In this document: piece after piece, positions 44,349 through 53,272 of the stretch
Layout of the letters: each line of letters begins with the position of its first letter
Position numbering within the stretch: the first letter of the stretch is position 1
Assembly: GCA_023386885.1 (NCBI GenBank)
Contig: JAEWIX010000010.1
Span: 1 to 58,438 of the forward strand
Direction: 5' to 3'
DNA length: 58,438 nt
Source: Pseudomonadota bacterium
GTDB lineage: Bacteria; Pseudomonadota; Alphaproteobacteria; Rhizobiales; Xanthobacteraceae
Position numbers and translations under genes: made by a program
The notes under the pieces: generated by a model
What the model saw: only the letters and a program-made list of their open reading frames with translations
Database searches by the model: none
What the model was told of the DNA's origin: nothing

Positions 44349-45383
44349 TTACGCCGCCTTCTGCTTCGGTTGCAGCAGCTTGCGGTTGATCAGGCATTCC
44401 GCGATCTGGATCGCGTTGAGCGCGGCGCCCTTGCGCAGGTTGTCGGAAACGCACCACAGCACGAGGCCGTTCTCCACCGTCGCGTCCTCGCGGATGCGGC
44501 TGATGTAGGTGGCGTCCTCGCCCGCCGATTCATACGGCGTGACGTAGCCGCCCGGCTCGCGCTTGTCGATCACCAGACAGCCCGGCGCCTTGCGCAACAC
44601 CTCGCGCGCCTCATCGACGCTAATCGGCTGATCGAACTCGATGTTGACCGCTTCGGAGTGACCGATGAACACCGGCACGCGCACGCAGGTCGCGGTGAGT
44701 TTGATCTTCGGATCGAGGATCTTCTTGGTCTCGGCCACCATCTTCCACTCTTCCTTGGTGTAGCCGTCTTCCATGAAGACATCGATGTGCGGGATCACGT
44801 TGAAGGCGATCCGCTTCGGGAATTTCTTGGTGACGAGATCGCTGGCCGTGTAGACCGCCTTGGTCTGCGCGAACAGCTCATCCATGCCGTCCTTGCCGGC
44901 GCCCGACACCGATTGATAGGTCGACACCACGACGCGCTTGATCTTGGCCTTGTCGTGCAGCGGCTTCAGCGCGACGACGAGTTGCGCCGTCGAGCAATTC
45001 GGGTTGGCGATGATGTTCTTCTTGGTGTAGCTGCTGACAGCGTCGGCATTCACCTCGGGCACGATCAGCGGCACGTCGGCGTCGTAGCGCCACGCCGACG
45101 AGTTGTCGATCACCACCGTGCCCTGCGCGCCGATCTTCGGCGACCATTCCTTCGATACGTCGCCGCCGGCCGACATCAGGCAGATGTCGACGTCGCTGAA
45201 ATCGTAGTTCTCGAGAGCTTTGACTTTCAGGGTGCGGTCGCCAAAAGACACTTCCGTGCCCACGCTGCGCCGTGAGGCCAGCGCCACGACTTCGTCCGCC
45301 GGGAATTTGCGCTCATCCAGGATGTTGAGCATTTCCCGTCCGACATTGCCGGTCGCCCCGGCGATCGCAACCTTGTAACCCAT
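44349..45383 (-). CDS. asd: Aspartate-semialdehyde dehydrogenase
   Basis: Asd reduces aspartyl phosphate to the semialdehyde, the branch point to lysine/diaminopimelate, threonine and methionine. The 344-residue protein has the NADP site VAIAGATGNVGRE, the active-site Cys in IANPNCSTAQLV, and RVPVFIGHSEAVNIE with the catalytic His. The ATG at 45383 has GAGAG upstream. It is divergent from a small membrane protein gene at 45499. Confidence 0.96.
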   Translation of the reverse strand: MGYKVAIAGATGNVGREMLNILDERKFPADEVVALASRRSVGTEVSFGDRTLKVKALENYDFSDVDICLMSAGGDVSKEWSPKIGAQGTVVIDNSSAWRYDADVPLIVPEVNADAVSSYTKKNIIANPNCSTAQLVVALKPLHDKAKIKRVVVSTYQSVSGAGKDGMDELFAQTKAVYTASDLVTKKFPKRIAFNVIPHIDVFMEDGYTKEEWKMVAETKKILDPKIKLTATCVRVPVFIGHSEAVNIEFDQPISVDEAREVLRKAPGCLVIDKREPGGYVTPYESAGEDATYISRIREDATVENGLVLWCVSDNLRKGAALNAIQIAECLINRKLLQPKQKAA

Positions 45384-45498
45384 CGTTCACTCTCCGAGCA
45401 AAAATGCCGCTTCACCGCGCGCTGCGGCAAGCAAGCGGGAGCGCTTCTATGCGAGAAACGCCCACAATACAACATTCGCACGTTTTTTAGGCTTTTCC

Positions 45499-45933
45499 AT
45501 GCGCTCCGTTCCCGCAGATCGTGCGGGTTTTCCGCACCTGACCGGGATCGGTGCAGTCCTGCTCCCAGCCTTGCGCCGCTTCGCGATGGAATGCGGCGCG
45601 GTCGCGACGTGCATTGCTGCCTATATGGTGGTGCTGGCGCTGATCGCCATCGGCGGCTTCGCCGTCGTGACCCGCTGGAATTTTGCGGACAGCCTTGCCG
45701 ACTTGCATCTCGACGCCGTGCTGGGGGCCGATGTGCCGCCTGAGAGCGAGACGCCCGTCGTCGCCTGCCTGTCCAACCGTCCGGTATTGCTCAAGGCGGG
45801 CCACGACGCGCGACTGGCGGAATTGTTCGCCCGTGCCGAGCTGCGCCGGCCCGATTGCGGGGGTGAGGGGGCGCGAGACGTAGGCGACTGGATCGTCAGC
45901 GCCCAGAACCCGCCGTTGCGTGGGGCGCTATAA
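45499..45933 (+). CDS. Hypothetical single-pass membrane protein
   Basis: The 144-residue protein has one clear hydrophobic segment (about residues 33-55, GAVATCIAAYMVVLALIAIGGFAVV written here only by its span and ends) and a C-terminal domain with two Cys (VVACLSNR, RPDCGGEG) that would face the periplasm. I do not recognise the family. It is divergent from asd. A perfect TATAAT at 45929-45934 overlaps its stop codon and could serve the next gene, though no good -35 is seen. Confidence 0.6.
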   Translation: MRSVPADRAGFPHLTGIGAVLLPALRRFAMECGAVATCIAAYMVVLALIAIGGFAVVTRWNFADSLADLHLDAVLGADVPPESETPVVACLSNRPVLLKAGHDARLAELFARAELRRPDCGGEGARDVGDWIVSAQNPPLRGAL

Positions 45934-46090
45934 TAGGCTGGCAGCCATGCAACATTTTGCAGCTCAAGGCATTATTGTCGGCAGGTGTGGCCGGAATGAC
46001 CTTGTGGCGACGGCCACCCGGCCGCTAAAGTAAGGCCTGATCGCAGGACCGATTCCTGCCCGCCAAGATTTGCCTGACCGTGAGGACCTG

Positions 46091-46471
46091 ATGATCTCGA
46101 ATTTGCTCACCGCCCCGAACCTGACTGCGCTGCGTCGCGCGGCGTTGCTGGCGGCGGTGGCCGTGCTGGCTGTTGGCGTCAGCGTGCCGCCGGCCGATGC
46201 CGCCCCGCGCAAGCGTGGCGAGCGTGGCTATACCCAGCGCGGGCCCAACGTCTCGTATCAGTCCGGGCCGCGGACCCGCATCTATGTCACCAAGCGCTCC
46301 TGGCTCGACGCCGGCACCGAGGTGCTGCCGGGCGAGCGCAAGTTCATGGACTATGCGATCCCGCCGGGGCAGTCGTTCGCCAACCAGAACCTGAATCGTC
46401 CGCTGGACCGCCAGCCGCTGAGCCCCGGCTACGATCTCGGAGGCTATCCGCAGCAGTTCCCGCTGTACTGA
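46091..46471 (+). CDS. Small exported protein, unknown function
   Basis: The 126-residue protein has a Sec signal peptide (AALLAAVAVLAVGVSVPPADA, cut near ADA-APRK, residues about 17-37) and a short basic mature part rich in Arg, Pro, Tyr and Gly (QRGPNVSYQSGPRTRIYV, KFMDYAIPPGQSF). No Cys, no membrane segment and no catalytic pattern is visible. The ATG at 46091 has GAGGAC upstream. A strong terminator follows 19 nt after the stop, so it is probably a single-gene transcript. Confidence 0.75.
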   Translation: MISNLLTAPNLTALRRAALLAAVAVLAVGVSVPPADAAPRKRGERGYTQRGPNVSYQSGPRTRIYVTKRSWLDAGTEVLPGERKFMDYAIPPGQSFANQNLNRPLDRQPLSPGYDLGGYPQQFPLY

Positions 46472-46490
46472 GCGGCGCTCAATCGAAACA

Positions 46491-46517
46491 AAAATGCCCC
46501 GCATCGCGGGGCATTTT
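46491..46517. terminator. Intrinsic terminator
   Basis: AAAATGCCCCGC and GCGGGGCATTTT form a perfect 12-bp stem with an ATC loop followed by T residues. It lies downstream of the exported-protein gene and 84 nt before the end of convergent leuB; it can act on both strands. Confidence 0.85.
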
Positions 46518-46601
46518 TTATGGCAGTTGCCAACCACATTCTCGGCGTCGTTCCGTGCAAGTGAGAACGACGCCGTAGTGGGTGCAGTGGAGTGTGCGGC
46601 C

Positions 46602-47714
46602 TCAGCCGTGCAGCGCTTGCATTTCCTTGACGATGGCTTCGCCCATGCCGGCGGTGGAGACGATGGTGGCGCCTTCCGATTGCAGGTCGGCGGTGCGCAG
46701 ACCTTTCGCGAGCACGGCGGCGATGGCTTGATCGAGCTTGTCGGCCAATTCACCCATGTCGAACGAATAGCGCAGCGCCATGCCGAACGAGGCGAGCATC
46801 GCGATCGGGTTAGCCTTGCCTTGTCCGGCGATGTCCGGCGCCGAGCCGTGCACCGGCTCGTACAGCGCCTTGCGCTTCTTGGTCTTGACGTCGGTTTCGC
46901 CGAGCGAAGCGGACGGCAGCATGCCGAGTGAGCCGGTCAGCATCGCCGCGATGTCGGACAGCATGTCGCCGAACAGGTTGTCGGTGACGATGACGTCGAA
47001 CTGCTTGGGCCAGCGCACGAGCTGCATGCCGCCGGAATCCGCGAGCTGGTGATCGAGCGCAACGTCCTTGTATTCGCGCTGATGCACTTGCGTCACCACC
47101 TCGTTCCAAAGCACGCCGCTCTTCATGACGTTGCGCTTTTCCATCGAGGTCAGCTTGTTGCGACGCTTGCGCGCGAGATCGAAAGCGACGCGCGCGATCC
47201 GCTCGATTTCATAGGTGTCGTAGACCTGCGTATCGACCGCGCGCTTCTGGCCGTTGCCGAGATCGGTGATAGTCTTCGGTTCGCCGAAATAGACGCCGCC
47301 GGTGAGTTCGCGCACGATCATGATGTCGAGGCCTTCGACCACCTCGGGCTTCAGGCTCGAGGATTGCGCCAGTGCCGGATAGCAGATCGCGGGGCGCAGG
47401 TTGGCGAACAGCGCGAGATCCTTGCGTAGCCGCAACAGGCCAGCTTCCGGGCGCACTTCGTAGGGCACCGGGTCCCACTTCGGACCGCCGACCGCGCCGA
47501 ACAGCACGGCGTCGGCGGCGAGCGCCTTCGCCATGGTGGCGTCGGTGATGCTGACCTTGTCGGCGTCGTAAGAGGCGCCGCCCACCAGGCCTTCCTCGGT
47601 CTCGAATTTGGCGATGCCCTGCGCGTTCAGCCAGCCGATCAGGCGCTTCACTTCGCCCATGACCTCGGGGCCGATGCCGTCGCCGGGAAGAAGCAGCAGT
47701 TTGTGGGTGGTCAT
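46602..47714 (-). CDS. leuB: 3-isopropylmalate dehydrogenase
   Basis: LeuB oxidises and decarboxylates 3-isopropylmalate in leucine synthesis, with NAD. The 370-residue protein shows LLLLPGDGIGPEVM, the substrate-binding IVRELTGGVYFGEP, DNLFGDMLSDIAAMLTGSLG (metal-binding Asp residues) and the adenine-binding HGSAPDIAG. The ATG at 47714 has AAGG upstream. The open extension to 47903 has no family similarity and was excluded. Divergent from the MFS gene at 47865. Confidence 0.96.
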   Translation of the reverse strand: MTTHKLLLLPGDGIGPEVMGEVKRLIGWLNAQGIAKFETEEGLVGGASYDADKVSITDATMAKALAADAVLFGAVGGPKWDPVPYEVRPEAGLLRLRKDLALFANLRPAICYPALAQSSSLKPEVVEGLDIMIVRELTGGVYFGEPKTITDLGNGQKRAVDTQVYDTYEIERIARVAFDLARKRRNKLTSMEKRNVMKSGVLWNEVVTQVHQREYKDVALDHQLADSGGMQLVRWPKQFDVIVTDNLFGDMLSDIAAMLTGSLGMLPSASLGETDVKTKKRKALYEPVHGSAPDIAGQGKANPIAMLASFGMALRYSFDMGELADKLDQAIAAVLAKGLRTADLQSEGATIVSTAGMGEAIVKEMQALHG

Positions 47715-47864
47715 GATCGCCTTGCCTGATGAAAGTTGCGGGAATGCGGGAAAATCCGGGCTTTTGCTAAAGCCCCGTTGCGCAAATGGCAAGACACTGT
47801 TGAGCGGGGCGGGCTGTGCAAACTTGTCGGACGCTGCCACAATGGCACGCTTCCGGAGTTGCCA

Positions 47865-49061
47865 GTGACATTCCCCAAATCCGATCCCGCCGAGCACGTG
47901 CATATTGCGCGGCTGCTGCTCATTCTGTCGCTGGCACCGACCATCGGGCTCGGCATCGGTCGCTTCGCCTATTCGCTGGTGCTACCCGACATGCGCGACA
48001 CGCTCGGCTGGTCCTACGCCGCCGCGGGCTTCATGAACACTATCAATGCGGCGGGCTATCTCGGCGGCGCGCTGATCGCCTCAAAGCTGTGCAACCGCTT
48101 CGGGCTGTCGCGGGTGCTGCGTGACGGCACGCTCGCCTGCGTGGCGGCGCTGATCCTCTCCGGCCTGTCGGGCAACTTTGTCGTGCTGAGTTTCGCGCGT
48201 CTCCTGATCGGCGTCGGCGCGGCGGTGGCGTTCGTTGCCGGCGGCGCGATGGCGGCGCGGCTGGCGCAATCGCAGCCGGCGCGCGCGAGTCTGCTGCTGA
48301 GTCTGTTCTATGCCGGACCCGGCGTCGGCATTTTTGCATCGGGCGTGCTGGCGCCGTTCATGCTGCAGTATTTCGGGCCCGGCTCGTGGTGGATCGTGTG
48401 GCTGGCGATGGCGGCGATCTCGATCGCGATGATGATCGTGCTGCTGCTCAATTCCGTCGATGCGCCGGCGACTGTCGCCGATGCGACGCCGGGCAAGTTC
48501 GCGATACGTCCGGTGCTGATCTATCTCGTCGGCTACTTTCTGTTCGGTGCCGGTTACATCGCCTACATGACCTTTATGATCGCCTTCGTGCGCGATGCCG
48601 GCGGCGGCGCGGCGGCGCAAAGCGCGTTCTGGTGCCTGATCGGATTGAGCGCCTTTGCCTCGCCCTGGGTGTGGCGTCGGCTGCTGGCGCGCGGCCAGAG
48701 CGGCGTTTCCACCGCCATCATTCTCGGCTTCAACGCCATCGGCGCGGCGTTGCCGCTGTTCAGCCAGTCGGCGCTGATGCTGGCGATCTCGGCGCTGGTG
48801 TTCGGGGTGGCGTTCTTCGCGGTGGTTACCGCAACCACCGCCTATGTGCGGTTCAACTATCCGACAACGCTGTGGCCTTCGGCCATTGCCGCCATGACTA
48901 TTGCCTTCGGTATCGGGCAGACATTGGGGCCGATTGCCACCGGCATGATCACCGACGCCACCGGCAGCCTGTCGTCGGGTCTCGGTGTGTCCGCCGCGGC
49001 GCTGGCGGTCGGTGCGGTCGCGGCCGCATTTCAGCGGCCGCTCAAGTCCTCGCAGTCGTAG
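47865..49061 (+). CDS. YbfB/YjiJ-family MFS transporter
   Basis: The 398-residue protein has about 12 membrane helices and the family's N-terminal pattern LSLAPTIGLGIGRFAYSLVLPDM, followed by MNTINAAGYLGGAL and LFYAGPGVGIFASG. Substrates in this family are poorly known. The start is GTG at 47865 with GGAG seven bases upstream, which removes a 43-codon extension without similarity. A family 2 repeat abuts the stop codon. Confidence 0.88.
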   Translation: MTFPKSDPAEHVHIARLLLILSLAPTIGLGIGRFAYSLVLPDMRDTLGWSYAAAGFMNTINAAGYLGGALIASKLCNRFGLSRVLRDGTLACVAALILSGLSGNFVVLSFARLLIGVGAAVAFVAGGAMAARLAQSQPARASLLLSLFYAGPGVGIFASGVLAPFMLQYFGPGSWWIVWLAMAAISIAMMIVLLLNSVDAPATVADATPGKFAIRPVLIYLVGYFLFGAGYIAYMTFMIAFVRDAGGGAAAQSAFWCLIGLSAFASPWVWRRLLARGQSGVSTAIILGFNAIGAALPLFSQSALMLAISALVFGVAFFAVVTATTAYVRFNYPTTLWPSAIAAMTIAFGIGQTLGPIATGMITDATGSLSSGLGVSAAALAVGAVAAAFQRPLKSSQS

Positions 49062-49120
49062 AGTCTTTGCTTGACGCGTTTTCTTAACGCGAACCGGGCC
49101 CCACTTCGCTTGAAAACGCT
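49061..49120. repeat. Intergenic palindromic repeat, family 2, copy G
   Basis: Read on the minus strand it gives AGCGTTTTCAAGCGAAGTGG, then CCGGTTCGCGTTAAGAAAAC and GCGTCAAGCAAAG, matching the first 60 nt of copy F; the second half (hairpin part) is missing. It fills the whole gap between the convergent MFS and sodC genes, and its end overlaps the sodC stop codon (49119-49121). Confidence 0.85.
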
Positions 49121-49631
49121 ATGGTTCGACCACCGCGCAGGCGATGCGTCCGCCGGCGTTACCAGCCGGATCGGATTTGTAGTCGTCGACGGTGGCATGG
49201 ATCACCAGCGCGGTGCCGTCCGGCTTGAGCAGCGAGTTCGGCGCGCCCTTCGCCAGGGTCACGCCGGTGTTGAGCACTTCAAGTTTCAGTTCGCCGTTGG
49301 CCGGCACGTCGAGGTTTGGCATGTCGCCGGCATGGTGGCCGTCGCTGGCCATCATGCCGTGCTTCTTGTTCGCCGGGTTGAAATGCCCGCCCGCCGTGGT
49401 GAAGGGCGCTTCGCACTTGCCGACGGCATGGACGTGGAAGGCATGGCCGCCGGGTGGAAGACCTTTCAGTGTCAGCTTGATCAGAACGCCGTCATTGACC
49501 TGTACGAGGTCGGCGCTGCCGACGCTGGCGCCTTCGGCGTTCTTGAAGGTGGCTTTGGCGGTTTCAGCCGAAGCGCTGGTCAGCGCCAGCGTGGAAATGA
49601 GTGCGGTGGCGAACGCGGTACGAAGCAGCAT
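49119..49631 (-). CDS. sodC: Periplasmic Cu,Zn superoxide dismutase
   Basis: SodC removes superoxide in the periplasm. The 170-residue precursor has a signal peptide (cut near TSASA-ETA), metal ligands in HAFHVHAVGKC and AGGHFNP ... HAGDMP, the disulfide pair (Cys in GKCEAP and in RIACAVVEP), and VIHATVDDYKSDPAGNAGGR with the electrostatic loop. The ATG at 49631 has GGAGG upstream. A long frame extending it upstream to 50510 crosses the lysE gene in antisense and is not real. Confidence 0.94.
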   Translation of the reverse strand: MLLRTAFATALISTLALTSASAETAKATFKNAEGASVGSADLVQVNDGVLIKLTLKGLPPGGHAFHVHAVGKCEAPFTTAGGHFNPANKKHGMMASDGHHAGDMPNLDVPANGELKLEVLNTGVTLAKGAPNSLLKPDGTALVIHATVDDYKSDPAGNAGGRIACAVVEP

Positions 49632-49744
49632 ATGACCTCCGTTGTGAAACCGCGACACGCGAGCCCGCCGGCGATATCCGGAAAATGGCCCTGTCGTTGC
49701 GTGTCGTGAACTGTGAACCCGATCGTTCTGATAGTAGAACCCGC

Positions 49745-49769
49745 TCGGACGGAGAGATGTTCCGTCCGA
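49745..49769. promoter_or_regulatory. Perfect inverted repeat between sodC and LysE gene
   Basis: TCGGACGGA and TCCGTCCGA (9 bp each, 7-nt centre) lie in the 246-nt spacer between the divergent sodC and LysE-family genes. It could be an operator or a leader hairpin; there is no T-run, so a terminator is unlikely. The rest of this spacer shows no gene. Confidence 0.4.
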
Positions 49770-49877
49770 TAATCCGATATCATCGTAACGGTCTCCAGAC
49801 GAGGTGACCATCGGCCGCGCAGCCGTCCTGCGTGCGGGCTCTTTCCAACACTGAATGAGTATTCTAGGCATCCCGTC

Positions 49878-50504
49878 ATGATGGAAGTCGGGGGAATTGC
49901 GTTTTCGACATTGGCGTCGTTTCTGGCGACCTCGCTGGTGATCGAGATGACGCCGGGTCCGAACATGACCTATCTGGCGCTGGTGTCGGCCACCGACGGC
50001 CGCCGCGCCGGCTTCATGACCGTCGGCGGGGTAACCCTCGGTCTGGCGATCATCGGCGCGATTGCAGCCTTCGGTGTCGCGGAAGCGATTCAGGCGTCCG
50101 ATATTCTTTACGGGATACTGCGCTGGGCCGGCGTCCTCTTCCTCTTTTACCTCGCATGGGACGGTTGGAAGTCCTCGGCCGTGACGACGGCCGCCGAAGG
50201 CGAGGGGCGTTACTTCGTGCGCGGCCTGATCACCAACCTGCTCAATCCCAAGGCCGGCGTGTTCTACATTGCCGTGCTGCCGACCTTCATCGCACCGCAT
50301 CTGCCGCCAGTGCCGCAGGCGATGACGCTGACGGCGGTCTATGTCTGCGTCGGCGCCATCGTGCATTCGACCATCGTGATGTTGGCCGGCACGCTTGAAC
50401 CGGTGCTTAACGACCCGCGCCGCGAGACCATCGTGCGGCGCGTGTTGTCGGTGCTCTTGGCGCTGGTGGCGCTCTGGTTCGCGTGGTCGACCGCACCGAC
50501 CTGA
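49878..50504 (+). CDS. LysE/RhtB-family exporter
   Basis: The 208-residue membrane protein has about six helices and the LysE-family start SFLATSLVIEMTPGPNMTYLAL (span given, core MTPGPNM), GFMTVGGVTLGL, and GLITNLLNPKAGVFYIAVLP. Members export amino acids or related small molecules. Two adjacent Met codons could start it. It is convergent with the SDR gene, with 12 nt between stop codons. Confidence 0.9.
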   Translation: MMEVGGIAFSTLASFLATSLVIEMTPGPNMTYLALVSATDGRRAGFMTVGGVTLGLAIIGAIAAFGVAEAIQASDILYGILRWAGVLFLFYLAWDGWKSSAVTTAAEGEGRYFVRGLITNLLNPKAGVFYIAVLPTFIAPHLPPVPQAMTLTAVYVCVGAIVHSTIVMLAGTLEPVLNDPRRETIVRRVLSVLLALVALWFAWSTAPT

Positions 50505-50516
50505 GTGCACCCGCGC

Positions 50517-51275
50517 CTAGTGACTCGCCATCGCGACAAAGCCGCGATTCCAGGTCGGGCTGATGAGGATTTCGTTGACGCAGACGTGCGGTGGCATGCT
50601 GGCGACGAAGGCGATGGTGCGGCCGAGGTCGTCCGGCTGCAACATCCGCGCCTGCTCCTCCGCGCTCGGCACCACCGGACGCAGTTTGAGAATCGGCGTC
50701 GCGACCTCCGCCGGCGACAGGCAGCAGGCGCGCAATCCGTTGACGCATTCGTCCATGTTGAAGGAATGGGTCAGCGCCAGCACCGCGTGCTTGGTTGTCG
50801 TGTAGGCCGGGCCCGGCATCTTGGAGACGTGACGCCCCGCCCACGAGGCGACGTTGATGATGCAGCCATCTTTCTGCGCGCGCATCGTCGGCAGCACCGC
50901 GCGCATGCAGTACAGCACGCCGCTGAGATTGATATCGACCAGTTTGTCCCAGCCCGCAATTTCCATGTCTGCCCAGCTTCGCTTCGGCACATTGATGCCG
51001 GCGCTGTTGACCAGAAGATCGATGCGGCCATATTTGGCGACGATCTGCTGCGCGGCGGCCTCGACATCGGCGGCGTTGCTGACATCGAGCGGCATCGTCT
51101 CGGCTCGGCCTCCTGCTTTCGCGTTGATGTCGTTGGCAACTACCTCGAGCGCATCCTTGCGACGTCCCGAGACGATCACGGTCCAGCCGTCTGCCGCTAA
51201 GGCCTCGGCACCGGCCTGCCCGATGCCGCTGCCGCCACCTGTCACCCACGCCACGCGTTTCGTTGTGTTTGTCAT
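50517..51275 (-). CDS. Short-chain dehydrogenase/reductase, canonical
   Basis: The 252-residue SDR has a TGGGSGIGQAGAEAL cofactor loop, NSAGI, Ser in INVASWAG and the catalytic YTTTK, all intact, in contrast to the SDR at 32933-33670. SGRRKD after beta-2 suggests NADP. Substrate unknown. The ATG at 51275 is preceded by GGCGGGA. It is divergent from matB with a 100-nt spacer. Confidence 0.92.
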   Translation of the reverse strand: MTNTTKRVAWVTGGGSGIGQAGAEALAADGWTVIVSGRRKDALEVVANDINAKAGGRAETMPLDVSNAADVEAAAQQIVAKYGRIDLLVNSAGINVPKRSWADMEIAGWDKLVDINLSGVLYCMRAVLPTMRAQKDGCIINVASWAGRHVSKMPGPAYTTTKHAVLALTHSFNMDECVNGLRACCLSPAEVATPILKLRPVVPSAEEQARMLQPDDLGRTIAFVASMPPHVCVNEILISPTWNRGFVAMASH

Positions 51276-51375
51276 TCCCGCCCGCCTTTTATTTGCGCTC
51301 GCAAGCGCGTTCTTGCTATTGAGAGGAAGCTGATCCCGCCGGACCGGCCCGTCCCAATCTGTTCCGGAATGATGC

Positions 51376-52902
51376 ATGACCGCAACCGCAAACGCCAATC
51401 TGTTCTCCCGCCTGTTCGACAGTCTCGACGATCCGTCGCGACTGGCGATCGAAACCCTTGATGGTCGGCACATCAGCTATGGCGACCTGATCGCGCGTTC
51501 CGGACAGATCGCGAACTTTCTGGTGAAGCGCGGCGTCAAGACCGGCGACCGCGTTGCGGTGCAGGTGGAGAAGTCGGTTCAGAATCTGATCCTGTATCTC
51601 GCGGTGGTGCGCGCGGGTGCGGTCTACCTGCCGCTCAACACCGCCTACACGCTTAACGAACTGGACTACTTCATCACCGATGCCGAGCCGTCGGTGGTGG
51701 TCTGCGATCCGGCGAAGGCCGAGGGGCTTCGCGCCATCGCCGCCAAGGTCAACGCGACAGTCGAGACGCTCGATGCCAATGGCAAGGGCTCGCTGACCGA
51801 CGGTGCGGATGCGGAGAAACCGGACTTCGCCACCGTGATGCGCGGCAACGACGATCTCGCGGCAATCCTCTACACCTCGGGTACCACCGGCCGCTCCAAA
51901 GGCGCGATGCTGTCGCATGACAATCTTGCGTCCAATTCGCTGACCTTGGTGGATTACTGGCGCTTTACCGACAAGGACGTGCTGATCCACGCGCTGCCGA
52001 TCTATCATACCCACGGCCTGTTCGTGGCCAGCAACGTCACGCTGTTCGCGCGCGGCTCGATGATTTTTTTGCCGAAGCTCGATCCGGAGCTGATCATCAA
52101 GCTGATGCCGCGCGCGACCGTGCTGATGGGCGTGCCGACCTTCTATACGCGGCTGCTGCAAAGCCCGAACCTGACCAGGGAAGCGACCGGCCACATGCGG
52201 CTGTTCATTTCCGGCTCCGCGCCGCTATTGGCCGACACCCATCGCGAATGGTCGGCGCGCACCGGCCACGCGGTGTTAGAGCGCTACGGCATGACCGAAA
52301 CAAACATGAACACCTCGAACCCGTATGACGGCGAGCGTGTGCCGGGCGCGGTCGGCTTCCCGCTGCCGGGTGTGTCCGCGCGCGTGGTCGATCCGGAAAC
52401 CGGCAAGGCGCTCGCGGCCGACGAAATCGGCATGATCGAGGTCAAGGGACCGAACGTGTTCAAGGGCTACTGGCGGATGCCGGAGAAGACCAAGTCGGAA
52501 TTCCGCGACGACGGCTTCTTCATCACCGGCGATCTCGGCAAGATCGACGCCAAGGGCTACGTCCATATCGTCGGGCGCGGCAAGGACCTCGTCATCTCCG
52601 GCGGCTTCAACGTCTATCCGAAGGAGATCGAGAGCGAGATCGACGCCATCGACGGCGTGGTCGAATCCGCCGTGATCGGCCTGTCGCACGCCGATTTCGG
52701 CGAGGGCGTTACCGCTGTCGTGGTGCCGCAGAAGGGCGCAAAGCTCGACGAAGCCGCGATTCTGCACGCGCTCGACGGCAGACTCGCCAAGTTCAAAATG
52801 CCGAAGCGCGTGCTGTTCGAGGATGACCTGCCGCGCAACACCATGGGCAAGGTGCAGAAGAACGTCCTGCGGGACAAGTACGCCGATCTTTACAAGAAAT
52901 GA
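51376..52902 (+). CDS. matB: Malonyl-CoA synthetase
   Basis: MatB activates malonate (and methylmalonate) to its CoA ester. The 508-residue acyl-adenylating enzyme has the P-loop YTSGTTGRSKGAML, the ERYGMTETNMNTSNPY core typical of MatB, DDGFFITGDLG, the hinge GRGKDLVISGG and the C-terminal catalytic Lys in PRNTMGKVQKN. In Rhodopseudomonas palustris MatB this Lys is acetylated by Pat, which switches the enzyme off; the same local sequence here makes that control likely. No malonate decarboxylase gene is adjacent. Confidence 0.93.
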   Translation: MTATANANLFSRLFDSLDDPSRLAIETLDGRHISYGDLIARSGQIANFLVKRGVKTGDRVAVQVEKSVQNLILYLAVVRAGAVYLPLNTAYTLNELDYFITDAEPSVVVCDPAKAEGLRAIAAKVNATVETLDANGKGSLTDGADAEKPDFATVMRGNDDLAAILYTSGTTGRSKGAMLSHDNLASNSLTLVDYWRFTDKDVLIHALPIYHTHGLFVASNVTLFARGSMIFLPKLDPELIIKLMPRATVLMGVPTFYTRLLQSPNLTREATGHMRLFISGSAPLLADTHREWSARTGHAVLERYGMTETNMNTSNPYDGERVPGAVGFPLPGVSARVVDPETGKALAADEIGMIEVKGPNVFKGYWRMPEKTKSEFRDDGFFITGDLGKIDAKGYVHIVGRGKDLVISGGFNVYPKEIESEIDAIDGVVESAVIGLSHADFGEGVTAVVVPQKGAKLDEAAILHALDGRLAKFKMPKRVLFEDDLPRNTMGKVQKNVLRDKYADLYKK

Positions 52903-52907
52903 TCCAA

Positions 52908-53011
52908 CCAGAGCCGTTTTCGTTCCGGTCGAATCGGAGCGGGGCTCTGGATTCTTGTCGTGACGCGCTTTCCTTCCGCGAACCGGTACCCGCTTGGCTC
53001 GAAAGGCTCTA
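52908..53011. repeat. Intergenic palindromic repeat, family 2, copy H
   Basis: On the minus strand it reads AGAGCCTTTCGAGCCAAGCG, then GTACCGGTTCGCGGAAGG, and ends with ACGGCTCTGG, a full-length relative of copy F. Its end overlaps the stop codon of the PepSY gene (TAG, 53009-53011). It lies between the convergent matB and PepSY genes. Confidence 0.88.
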
Positions 53012-53272
53012 GTCGTCGAGTTTTTCCTTGGTCAGTGCGCCGGTACGCGGATCGGCGTGAAACTCCATGATCTTGCCGTTCTTGACGCCCTTGCCTTCCC
53101 AGTGGCCGTCGTCCGCCTTCAGCCCGGTGATATTGGTGTAGCCGGCGGCGGTCAGCTTCTGCGTCACCTGTTCCTTGGTGATCCAGTCCGTGCCGGGCTG
53201 ATCTGCCAGGGCGATGCCCGTGCCGGCCGCCAATGTTGCGGCGACGATGAGAAATTTTCTGAATTCGATCAT
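53009..53272 (-). CDS. Exported PepSY-domain protein
   Basis: The 87-residue precursor has a signal peptide (IEFRKFLIVAATLAAG ... ALA) and one PepSY domain: WITKEQVTQKLTAAGYTNI, GLKADDGHWEGKGVKNG, and the end EFHADPRTGAL. Such small periplasmic PepSY proteins may inhibit proteases or act in metal or envelope functions. The ATG at 53272 has GAGG at good spacing. The stop codon lies in a family 2 repeat. Confidence 0.88.
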   Translation of the reverse strand: MIEFRKFLIVAATLAAGTGIALADQPGTDWITKEQVTQKLTAAGYTNITGLKADDGHWEGKGVKNGKIMEFHADPRTGALTKEKLDD

